A stretch of 64,000 nt of DNA from Planococcus circulans. Lineage in GTDB: Bacteria; Bacillota; Bacilli; Bacillales_A; Planococcaceae. The stretch covers positions 1-64,000 of the forward strand of contig NZ_JAIQCL010000008.1 in assembly GCF_020023385.1 (NCBI RefSeq), read 5' to 3'. Both the position numbers and the translations under genes were made by a program. Positions 9,159-16,494 of the stretch are shown here, one piece after another. The notes under the pieces are model-generated. The model saw nothing but the letters and a program-made list of their open reading frames with translations. It ran no database searches and was not told the origin of the DNA. Each line of letters opens with the position of its first letter. Positions within the stretch are counted from its first letter, which is position 1.

Positions 9159-9974
9159 TTACTTACGCTGCAATGAAACCTCGACGACACGGGCCAAGAT
9201 TTCTTCTCCTACTTTAATGCCATGTCCAGCAGTCCTGTGGATGTGCCCAGATACCGGAACCGCGCTTTTTACTGCTTCTCCATGGGAGGCCAGCATACTG
9301 TAATCAGCACTTTCCAATAGGTCCAGATCCAACAGCGAATCACCTGCTGCAACTACATAAGTTGCGCCCAGACGTTCTTTGACATACTCCATGGCACCTG
9401 CTTTCGTGATGCTTTCCGGCATGAAATAAAGTTTTCTTCCTTGGAGCGACATTCCCCACCCGAGCTTCTTAAAAGATGTCGTATAAAAATCAAGCTTATC
9501 TTCAGGGAACCGCGCGCGGTCGACAATCAGATAGACGAACCACTCGTCCGCTTCCCGGACTTTCAGTACCCAGTCTTCCGAAAAATGGCGCTCAATTTCC
9601 GGCAGTAACTCCGTAATGATGGTTTTTCGGCTGACGCATTGCCGGCGAATTTCTTCTGACCACTCCTTGATCGGTTCACCATTCTCCAAAATGACGGCTC
9701 CATTGGAAATAACCGCAAAACGCGGTGCTTGCTGCCCTTTGAAAATGCCTGTCACCCGCTCATATTGAGCCTGTGTCCGCGTAGTAACCGGTAAAAAGAA
9801 TGCCTTCTCGTTGATTGCCCACAACGCCGACTGGCTGCTTTGCGTCATGAAGGACAAAGGTTTGCCTTCGTATCGCTCCACTTCCACCAATTCGTCTTCT
9901 GCCACGTCCATTCCCATCGAATTACGCGAATAGATCAAGGTTTGATCCAAATCACTGGCGAATAATACTGTCAT
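9159..9974 (-). CDS. HAD family hydrolase of the Ter biosynthetic cluster
   Basis: 271-residue HAD phosphohydrolase. Motif I is DLDQT at residues 8-12 (nucleophile Asp8, acid/base Asp10), and the motif IV region is GDSLLDLDLLESAD near residues 212-225. The spacing suggests a C2-capped, Cof-like sugar or nucleotide phosphatase. Its ATG overlaps the stop of the PRTase-PELOTA gene by four bases (ATGA), indicating translational coupling. In Ter-linked clusters such HADs are predicted to dephosphorylate a nucleoside-like intermediate made by the neighbouring phosphoribosyltransferases. The substrate is unknown. Confidence 0.87.
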   Translation of the reverse strand: MTVLFASDLDQTLIYSRNSMGMDVAEDELVEVERYEGKPLSFMTQSSQSALWAINEKAFFLPVTTRTQAQYERVTGIFKGQQAPRFAVISNGAVILENGEPIKEWSEEIRRQCVSRKTIITELLPEIERHFSEDWVLKVREADEWFVYLIVDRARFPEDKLDFYTTSFKKLGWGMSLQGRKLYFMPESITKAGAMEYVKERLGATYVVAAGDSLLDLDLLESADYSMLASHGEAVKSAVPVSGHIHRTAGHGIKVGEEILARVVEVSLQRK

Positions 9975-11080
9975 ATTTCTTTACCTGACCGGATCAAGCC
10001 GATTGCACGATAGAACAAATCGGGAACGACTTCCACCGGCACCTCTTTTTCTTTTGCCAACATCAAAATATGATGGACATCCGGATTATCCAGGCTGTTG
10101 ACCAGAACCTTCCACGGACTTCTGCGAAGCAGGACGCGCGTCGTTTCTCCAACACCTGGTTTAATCAGATGGTAATCGGTTTCACTGTACATCTGTTGGC
10201 CGATCGCCTCGACTTCCTTCATGCCCTGCCAGGTTCTTTCCGCCGTCACCGGCGTAGAGACGGCGTCCTTTTCGACTCTTTCACGCGTCAACGCAAAGCA
10301 TTCCGTAATCTGGTCGACAAAATCATTGGATAAATCCTCTTTGAGCAGCTCTCCATAAAATTTCGCGCCGTGGAAATCATCCTCACCAATATACAATTTG
10401 TTGAGGATCGTTCGGCTCACCAAACCTGAAACAGTAGCATTCAAACATGCACTTGGAATAAGGAAGTCTTCACGCGTACCGAACAGTACCGCACAGGCTC
10501 CCGGATCGGCCAAGACGGCCATATCATCAAACAATTCCATTCCTTTTTCTGCATTGAGGCCCTTGACCGCTTTGGTCAACTCTTTTTGTATAGCCCCTTT
10601 TCCAGTCCAGCCATCCACAAATTGGATGCGGCTGGTCGGATGCGCAGTCCGGATTGAGTCGATCGCTTTTTCATCAATCCCTTTATCGCGCAAAATGGAT
10701 ACGCTGTAATGTGGCCAGTCCATATTCATCACTTGTTCGGCGTAGCGGCGGATCAAAACACCGATCGGGCTGCCTGCACGCGCCAACGACACAAGAACAA
10801 TATCATCCGTTCCGGCATTCATGAAAATCCGGCGTGTCACCAAGCCTACAAGATAGCTTAATTGTTCTTTGGTTTTCAGCACTGTTTCATGATAAAGATT
10901 GGTGTATTCCTCAGAAGGCCGATATTCCATCGGCAGCCGTTCTGCATAATGAGCACCTGTCTGAACCGCCTTTTCTCGTTCCTCCAATGTACTTTCCACA
11001 AACTCTTCGCTTACATCCTTCAATAGGAAAGTGATGTCTTCTTTCGGATAACTCGTTTTCACTAGACCGGTTGCTATCAT
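9971..11080 (-). CDS. PRTase-PELOTA (cysteine protease StiP family) protein
   Basis: 369 residues. The N-terminal ~270 residues match the StiP/PRTase_1 family (conserved LVSLARAGSPIGVLIRR and IQFVDGWTGKGAI). The C-terminal ~90 residues resemble the PELOTA RNA-binding-like domain (TTRVLLRRSPWKVLVNS, then KEVPVEVVPDLFYRAIGLI). The 'cysteine protease' label is historical; comparative genomics recasts it as an orotate-PRTase-like enzyme in Ter-dependent clusters. ATGA overlaps on both sides tie it to the PRTase-TRSP gene upstream and the HAD gene downstream. Confidence 0.83.
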   Translation of the reverse strand: MIATGLVKTSYPKEDITFLLKDVSEEFVESTLEEREKAVQTGAHYAERLPMEYRPSEEYTNLYHETVLKTKEQLSYLVGLVTRRIFMNAGTDDIVLVSLARAGSPIGVLIRRYAEQVMNMDWPHYSVSILRDKGIDEKAIDSIRTAHPTSRIQFVDGWTGKGAIQKELTKAVKGLNAEKGMELFDDMAVLADPGACAVLFGTREDFLIPSACLNATVSGLVSRTILNKLYIGEDDFHGAKFYGELLKEDLSNDFVDQITECFALTRERVEKDAVSTPVTAERTWQGMKEVEAIGQQMYSETDYHLIKPGVGETTRVLLRRSPWKVLVNSLDNPDVHHILMLAKEKEVPVEVVPDLFYRAIGLIRSGKEI

Positions 11081-12447
11081 TCGATTTCTTCACTCCTTTT
11101 AGTGGTTGTCAGGGATATCCACTCCACTGGCGCCTTTTTCTCCAGGTATGCGATCAGTGGCTGCCATTCGGATTTGTCGATGACAGATTCAGCCAACAGG
11201 TAGATCCGGTCAATATCCAGTTCATTCAGATTATAGATGAATTGGCTGACTCCTTCTGCATCCGGCAACGCAAAACTGGCTTTTTCCTTAATCGGATAGC
11301 CGGTTGTCTGGGAGGCGAAGATCGGGCTGCGCGTCGTCGTCTGCACAAGGGGGTTGCCGCCCAATGCCAAAGCAAAACGCAAAGGCAGGTACATATTTTC
11401 ACCTACACCAATGACCAATGCCTTATCGCTTGTGCCTACGACCTGACGGGCTGCCGATTCTGCCCAGACCGCTATTTCATCCTGTTGCTTGCTGGTGATG
11501 CCGAAACGTCCAGTATAGGAGATATACTGTTGACCGGTTTTTGAGCCGACAGCTAATTTCCTGCCCGGCAATTCGACATCCGGAAGTTTGAAAACCGTTC
11601 CATCCAATGAAACCAATTCCGGCTCCTCAGGTGCTGAGCTGTGCAACAGGTCGAATTGGCCAGCCATTAAAGACAGCACTTTCAGACTGATATCCCGTCC
11701 ATATGCCATTTCTTCCAACTTTTCTTTTTGGCTTTCATTTCGCCAATCCAGAATGGAAAGAGACGCATAATTTTTTCCAGGAAATTGATCATCCAATGCA
11801 CAAACCAGATTCAACAACGTATTGCCTGTAGAAATTTCATCATCGATCAAAACGATGGTTTTCGCTTCTTCAAGCATACCCGAAGGCGCATATACTTTAT
11901 GGGACGTTGCGTGGGAATGTTCTTCTTCAAAGACAAAAGATGGGGTAATGCCGATAATTTCTTCACGCGTTGTATGGATATAGGCAGCTTCTTCAAAATG
12001 CTGAAAAACCGAATGGCCAAGTCCGGTGGCTGTTTCCGCCATACCGATGAAAACCGTTTTTTCAGGCATCGCTTTTTTAAATTGAAGTGCCTGGAAACTT
12101 ACATGACGATCCGCTGTTCCAGATTCGATCATTTTCACAAGAGAACGCGTATCTGGATATCCTTCAAGGCCCACTTCTTCCATCAGCAGGGAAGCAAGCA
12201 ATGTTCCTGTACCGAGAGCCAAAGCAGGATGGACAGCCAAATGCTTGGCAATCAACTTGCTGACAAAGAGAAATTGGCGCTTTTTATTGACGCGCAGCGC
12301 GACAGAAAAAAGCGATTCCGGCGAGAGGCCAGGATAGGCTTCTGCGACAGAAATATTAATATCCAGATTCTCCCAGAGTTTAGTGTTGATTTGATAGTTG
12401 GTTTGCCCGGATATGGTTGAGGACGTCGATTGGTTGATAGTTTTCAT
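11077..12447 (-). CDS. Phosphoribosyltransferase-TRSP protein of the Ter cluster
   Basis: 456 residues. The PRPP-binding loop TIVLIDDEISTGNTLLN lies at about residues 195-211, typical of type I PRTases (PRTase_2). The C-terminal part (about 300-450) fits the TRSP domain that accompanies this PRTase only in Ter-linked operons. The only in-frame start is the ATG at 12447, inside the preceding aldolase gene, giving a 68-base overlap; no ATG, GTG or TTG lies nearer the upstream stop. GGGGTG lies 7-12 bases before it. Likely role: attachment or transfer of a ribose phosphate in a nucleoside-like metabolite pathway (inference from the family). Confidence 0.82.
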   Translation of the reverse strand: MKTINQSTSSTISGQTNYQINTKLWENLDINISVAEAYPGLSPESLFSVALRVNKKRQFLFVSKLIAKHLAVHPALALGTGTLLASLLMEEVGLEGYPDTRSLVKMIESGTADRHVSFQALQFKKAMPEKTVFIGMAETATGLGHSVFQHFEEAAYIHTTREEIIGITPSFVFEEEHSHATSHKVYAPSGMLEEAKTIVLIDDEISTGNTLLNLVCALDDQFPGKNYASLSILDWRNESQKEKLEEMAYGRDISLKVLSLMAGQFDLLHSSAPEEPELVSLDGTVFKLPDVELPGRKLAVGSKTGQQYISYTGRFGITSKQQDEIAVWAESAARQVVGTSDKALVIGVGENMYLPLRFALALGGNPLVQTTTRSPIFASQTTGYPIKEKASFALPDAEGVSQFIYNLNELDIDRIYLLAESVIDKSEWQPLIAYLEKKAPVEWISLTTTKRSEEIE

Positions 12448-13525
12448 TCAGCACCCCGTAGACTTCCGCTTGAGCGGCAATTTTCCTTGCCCAACTCAAA
12501 TGCGGTTTTACTTCGTTCATTTTATTGCGTTTGGGACTTTGCAGAACCCCATTTCGCTTACTGCTTTCATTAAGAATCAGTCGAGCGTCTTCGTAGGCTT
12601 CAAGCGTGACGATATGGCCTGCATTGACGATGGAGATCTGTGATGGATGAATGCAGGTTTTTCCTTTGAAACCGTTCAGGACGTCCAGTTGGACTTCTTC
12701 CCACAATGTCTGTTCCGGTTTCGAGGAAAGCCATAAACGTTCTCCACTCGAAAAATGTTCATATACAGGTCCAGATACCGTAAAGCCATCTTCTGAACGG
12801 CCAAAGCGGTTTAGGATGGAAATCAGGCAATCCCGGATGATGTGGACATCGTAGATCGTCCGTTCTGCAGGTCGCCGCAAACCGTAAAGACTCGAAAAAT
12901 CGGTTGCTCCTACCCGGACGGTCAAAATCCGCTCAGCTTCAGCTTGCATAATACTGTGTAAATCAGCCAGCGTCCGTTCACGGGATTCACTGTACAGAAC
13001 TTCCTTTGTTTCAAGAAGAGGCAATGCGTAGAGTCTTCTGCCTGCCGCTTCGCTCGCTCGATCCAACGCATCGAAAAATAACGGCAATGTAGCCGGCAAA
13101 CATTTTGGAAAAACGACTCCGGTCAATACGCCTAATGCAGTTCCTGCCATTTTGATCAATTTATCCAATTGATTCGGCGTCCGAATCCGCAAAAACAAAG
13201 CCGGACCTGCTGCCAACTGATCCGCAGTCGCCTGTTCCAGTTTTTTCAACTCACCCACAACATTTTCTTCCGCCGACTTCAATTCTGTATCAGCTACTGC
13301 ATCTTCCAAACAGACAATCAATGTCGTCAGGCCGGTAAATGGGCCGTTATTGTAATCCCCACTTAAAATCCTTTGAGCGAAATCCACTCTGGATCCCGGT
13401 GTATAAAGTGCTGCACCCAAGGCCAGGCTTAAAGTTTCCCGTTCCGTATCACGGTTGAATTCTGCCGGGGAATATTTAAAAAAAGTCTTTAAATCAGAAT
13501 CGGTTAATCCGTTAAAATGTCTCAT
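12380..13525 (-). CDS. HpcH/HpaI aldolase / citrate lyase (CitE-like) family protein
   Basis: 381 residues with a CitE/aldolase TIM-barrel pattern: LYTPGSRVDFAQRI near the N-terminus, LIVCLEDAVAD (acidic metal/substrate site), LFLRIRTPNQ, VRVGATDFSS and GKTCIHPSQI. In Ter biosynthetic operons this family is predicted to form or cleave a carbon-carbon bond for the sugar-like part of the metabolite. GGGAGGGAT precedes the ATG. It opens the four-gene biosynthetic core and is separated from the upstream terD pair by a terminator-like hairpin, so it may have its own promoter. Confidence 0.85.
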   Translation of the reverse strand: MRHFNGLTDSDLKTFFKYSPAEFNRDTERETLSLALGAALYTPGSRVDFAQRILSGDYNNGPFTGLTTLIVCLEDAVADTELKSAEENVVGELKKLEQATADQLAAGPALFLRIRTPNQLDKLIKMAGTALGVLTGVVFPKCLPATLPLFFDALDRASEAAGRRLYALPLLETKEVLYSESRERTLADLHSIMQAEAERILTVRVGATDFSSLYGLRRPAERTIYDVHIIRDCLISILNRFGRSEDGFTVSGPVYEHFSSGERLWLSSKPEQTLWEEVQLDVLNGFKGKTCIHPSQISIVNAGHIVTLEAYEDARLILNESSKRNGVLQSPKRNKMNEVKPHLSWARKIAAQAEVYGVLNENYQPIDVLNHIRANQLSNQH

Positions 13526-13589
13526 GCGTGATCCCTCCCGGCATGCTGCTAGCTACAGCCCGTTCAAATTATCATTTCAACTATGAATG

Positions 13590-13622
13590 GAGAAAAAGCA
13601 AGGAGAAAGTCTCCTTGCTTTT
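13590..13622 (-). terminator. Intercistronic terminator/attenuator between terD and the biosynthetic core
   Basis: A 13-bp perfect stem (AAAAGCAAGGAGA with its complement), three-base loop and a short T run on the minus strand, 12 bp after the terD stop. It would lower read-through from the terD pair into the aldolase gene. Confidence 0.8.
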
Positions 13623-13633
13623 CCATCGTTTAC

Positions 13634-14212
13634 TCAGCTGTTTAAGCCAAAGTCCTTAACAAGAGACTCTAAGCCGCCTTGATAACCGCTGCCAATGGCA
13701 TTAAATTTCCATTCTCCTCCATGACGGTAAAGTTCACCGACAACAACTGCAGTTTCAATTGAAAAATCTTCACCCAGGTCGTAGCGGATCAATTCTTCAT
13801 TTGTGTCCCCATTAACAATACGGACGTATGAATTACTTACTTGGCCGAAGTTTTGGCCGCGTGCTTCCGCATCATGGATGGTGATGGCAAAAGTCGCCTT
13901 CTCGATGGATGCTGGAATAGCAGACAGGTTGACATTCACCTGTTCGTCATCGCCTTCGCCTTCGCCTGTTTTGTTATCGCCTGTATGCTCTACTGCACCA
14001 GCAGCGCCTGTCGTATTGTTATAGAAGATGAAATCAGCTTCAGAAGCCGTTTTGCCTTCAGCATTCAGAAGGAAGACCGAAGAATCCAAGTCGAAATCCT
14101 GCCCGCCGTCATACTTATTGGTATCCCAGCCTAAACCTACGATTACTTTGGATAAGCCCGGATTGCTTTTCGTTAAATCCACTTTTTGGCCTTTTGATAA
14201 ATTGATTGCCAT
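13634..14212 (-). CDS. TerD family protein (middle copy)
   Basis: 192-residue TerD domain with both acidic Ca2+-site motifs ([18 protein letters not shown] and [15 protein letters not shown]) and the [20 protein letters not shown] tail. It is nearly a paralogous duplicate of the copy at 5821-6399. AAGGAGTGATG precedes the ATG. It lies 14 bp after the first terD gene, and the hairpin at 13590-13622 follows it, so these two may form a short, more abundant transcript. Confidence 0.93.
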   Translation of the reverse strand: MAINLSKGQKVDLTKSNPGLSKVIVGLGWDTNKYDGGQDFDLDSSVFLLNAEGKTASEADFIFYNNTTGAAGAVEHTGDNKTGEGEGDDEQVNVNLSAIPASIEKATFAITIHDAEARGQNFGQVSNSYVRIVNGDTNEELIRYDLGEDFSIETAVVVGELYRHGGEWKFNAIGSGYQGGLESLVKDFGLNS

Positions 14213-14226
14213 TATTCCATCACTCC

Positions 14227-14838
14227 TTAAGAATATTTGTTAGCGATTGATCCAATATCAGGTTCTGATGCACCTTCGCCGATGGCAGAAAACTTCCACT
14301 CTGCACCTTGGCGGTAAAGTTCACCTGTAATCAACGACATTTGGCCCGCATAATTATCGGTTAGGTTATAATGAACCAATTCTTCTTTCGATTGATTATC
14401 GACTAAACGGATAAAGGCGTTTTCGATCATGCCGAAGTCTTGTTTCTTTTGTTTGGCATTATAGATGTTTACGACAAAGACCAAGCGATGAACGGAAGGT
14501 GAAATACGTTTCAAGTCGATATTGATCGTTTCATCATCGCCTTCGCCTTCGCCAGTCAGGTTATCACCCGAATGGACCACGCTGCCGTCTTTGCTTTTCT
14601 TATTGCCGAAATAGATCAGGTTTTCCTTAGCCGTCAGTTTGCCGTTTTCGTCCAGCAATAGGACAGAAGCGTCACAGTCAACCTCGGCTCCACCGCCGCC
14701 GCCCAATAGGCCACTCAGGAATCCTCCACTTTTCTTTTTAGCGACTGGGTCCCAGCCCAAGCCGACCATAATGCTTGAAAGAGATGAACGTCCTTTTGTT
14801 AAATCGATCTTCTGACCTTTTACAAGATTAATCGCCAT
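14227..14838 (-). CDS. TerD family protein with glycine-rich insertion (first copy)
   Basis: 203 residues. After GLGWDP it carries a basic and Gly-rich insertion ([17 protein letters not shown]) before the acidic [14 protein letters not shown] strand; the second site [15 protein letters not shown] and the tail [18 protein letters not shown] are conserved. It is divergent from the other two copies and may bind a different partner or membrane surface. The ATG at 14838 is chosen because GGAGAG lies eight bases upstream; the GTG three codons earlier sits on that ribosome site. It is the first gene of the Ter cluster. Confidence 0.9.
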   Translation of the reverse strand: MAINLVKGQKIDLTKGRSSLSSIMVGLGWDPVAKKKSGGFLSGLLGGGGGAEVDCDASVLLLDENGKLTAKENLIYFGNKKSKDGSVVHSGDNLTGEGEGDDETINIDLKRISPSVHRLVFVVNIYNAKQKKQDFGMIENAFIRLVDNQSKEELVHYNLTDNYAGQMSLITGELYRQGAEWKFSAIGEGASEPDIGSIANKYS

Positions 14839-14877
14839 TCGTAACACTCTCCATTCATCAGTATGTATTCTATTTTA

Positions 14878-14906
14878 ATGGTATCGGTCCAACATGTAAA
14901 ATTCAA
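14878..14906 (-). promoter_or_regulatory. Candidate sigma-A promoter of the Ter cluster
   Basis: Minus-strand TTGAAT (14901-14906), 17-bp spacer, TACCAT (14878-14883), about 40 bp before the first terD ATG. No clear sigma-B or ECF pair was found here. The rest of 14839-15151 holds no gene. Confidence 0.4.
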
Positions 14907-15017
14907 CGAATAAAGCCTGACAGCACTTTCAACCATTCAAGCCGCTTGAAGTCAGATCCTCCCGCCTTCAGTTTTAGAGACAGTAAACCTGCGCTGAATT
15001 TTCAGTCAAATGTTTTC

Positions 15018-15048
15018 TTGAAACACCTGACGTATACTAATACGTATC
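15018..15048 (+). promoter_or_regulatory. Promoter region of the glycosylation operon with inverted repeat
   Basis: TTGAAAC at 15018-15024 resembles an ECF -35 element, and CGTATC lies 18 bases downstream (one or two more than usual). A perfect inverted repeat ACGTAT-ACTA-ATACGT covers 15030-15045 and could be an operator. The csbB gene of B. subtilis is under sigma-X/sigma-B control, so an ECF promoter would fit, but the spacing is non-ideal. Confidence 0.35.
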
Positions 15049-15151
15049 TAAGGCCAGGAAGTTTCATTTTCCTGTGGCATACTTCTTAATTGACGCGGGT
15101 AATGTAAGCTAAAGATGCATTTTCACGAACAGATCGAAAGGGGAAATAAAC

Positions 15152-16090
15152 ATGAAGCTTATCTCCATTGTAGTTCCAGCTTATAACGAGGAAGCCAATA
15201 TCGCTTCGATGTATGCGAAATTGGCGCAGGAACTTGAGGCCCTTCCATATCGTTATGAAATCATGTTCATCAATGATGGCAGCAGTGATGGCACACTCCA
15301 GGAAATTTTAAAACTGGCAGAAGCACATGACACTGTAAAATATATTTCACTGACACGGAATTTTGGAAAAGAGTCGGCGATGCTCGCTGGCTTGAAACGC
15401 ATCAAAGGAGACGCCGCCATCGTAATGGACAGCGACCTGCAGCATCCGCCCACCCTGATTGGAGAGATGGTCCAGGGTTATGAGGAAGGCTTTAACCAGG
15501 TCGTAGCCAAACGATCACGCACCGGAGACACCAAAGTCAGGTCCATGCTCTCTTCCCTTTACTATAAACTGATCAACTCCATCACCGATGTCGACTTGCA
15601 GGATGGTGAAGGCGACTTCCGGCTGTTGAGCCGTAAAGCCGTCAATGCGATTCTGGCATTGAGTGAAAGCAACCGTTTTTCCAAAGGGCTGTTCTCCTGG
15701 ATCGGCCTCAGCAAAAAAACCATCAATTATGAAAATGTACTGCGGACTGATGGCGATTCAAAATGGTCGTTCAATAGCCTGGTCAATTACGGAATCGACG
15801 GAATCGTTTCATTCAATATGAAGCCTTTACGCATTTGCTTTTACACAGGCTTCCTGGTTCTGTTCCTATCGATTATCTACATTTTCTTTACGCTGTACAA
15901 TATTTTGCGCGAAGGCATCGGCGCTCCCGGCTACTTTACAACAATTACCGCCATTCTCTTACTGGGCGGCATTCAATTGATCAGCCTCGGGGTCATCGGC
16001 GAATACATCGGACGCATCTATAATGAAACCAAACAGCGCCCGCATTTTCTTGTGGATATCAGCAATGCGGATGAATATGATGAGATTTAA
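15152..16090 (+). CDS. Polyprenyl-phosphate glycosyltransferase (CsbB/GtrB-like GT2)
   Basis: 312 residues. N-terminal GT-A catalytic domain with VVPAYNEEANI, FINDGSSDGT and the metal-binding DSDLQHPP motif (about residues 93-100), then GEGDFRLLSR. Two C-terminal membrane helices lie at about 230-253 and 263-287. Such enzymes charge undecaprenyl phosphate with a sugar on the cytoplasmic face. With the GtrA-like and YfhO-like genes that follow it reproduces the CsbB-GtcA-YfhO lipoteichoic acid glycosylation system. AAAGGGGA precedes the ATG. The transferred sugar (GlcNAc in B. subtilis) is inference. Confidence 0.93.
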   Translation: MKLISIVVPAYNEEANIASMYAKLAQELEALPYRYEIMFINDGSSDGTLQEILKLAEAHDTVKYISLTRNFGKESAMLAGLKRIKGDAAIVMDSDLQHPPTLIGEMVQGYEEGFNQVVAKRSRTGDTKVRSMLSSLYYKLINSITDVDLQDGEGDFRLLSRKAVNAILALSESNRFSKGLFSWIGLSKKTINYENVLRTDGDSKWSFNSLVNYGIDGIVSFNMKPLRICFYTGFLVLFLSIIYIFFTLYNILREGIGAPGYFTTITAILLLGGIQLISLGVIGEYIGRIYNETKQRPHFLVDISNADEYDEI

Positions 16091-16475
16091 CTCGGTGAAT
16101 ACTGAATTTACCCGCTTTCTCTTTGTCGGCGGCCTGAATACCTTGAGCTATTACACCATTTACCTTGTACTTCATAATGTTTTCTCTCTGCCTTATCTGC
16201 TGGCGCATATTGTCGGCTTTCTGATCAGCTTGAACATTTCCTTTTTTTTGAACTGCTATGTGACGTATCGCATTAAGCCAACCTTAAAAAAATACTTGTA
16301 TTTCCCTTTAACACAGGTGGTCAATATGGCTGTTTCCACAGCGTTGATTTACATTTTCGTTGAGTTTCTTCACCTCAACAGCAATATCGCGCCTTTCGCG
16401 GCGGTATTATTCACAATTCCCATCACTTTTGCTGTATCCGGTAAAATCCTGAAAGATACGGCTCAGCCAAAATAA
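16065..16475 (+). CDS. GtrA/GtcA family flippase-like membrane protein
   Basis: About 136 residues with four hydrophobic helices and the family opening TRFLFVGGLNTLSYYTIY and SFFLNCYVTYR loop. GtrA-type proteins are thought to flip the undecaprenyl-phosphate sugar to the outer leaflet. The start is uncertain: in-frame ATGs occur at 16065, 16071, 16077 and 16080, all within the 3' end of the glycosyltransferase gene; GGATGA at 16069-16074 favours 16080. The overlap implies translational coupling with the upstream gene. Confidence 0.88.
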   Translation: MRMNMMRFNSVNTEFTRFLFVGGLNTLSYYTIYLVLHNVFSLPYLLAHIVGFLISLNISFFLNCYVTYRIKPTLKKYLYFPLTQVVNMAVSTALIYIFVEFLHLNSNIAPFAAVLFTIPITFAVSGKILKDTAQPK

Positions 16476-16494
16476 GCAAAAAGACGGTGACTCT

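Noticed and set aside
15018-15048. Confident ECF sigma promoter call
   Set aside because: The -35-like TGAAAC is good but the spacer to CGTA is 18 bp instead of about 16; kept only as a candidate.
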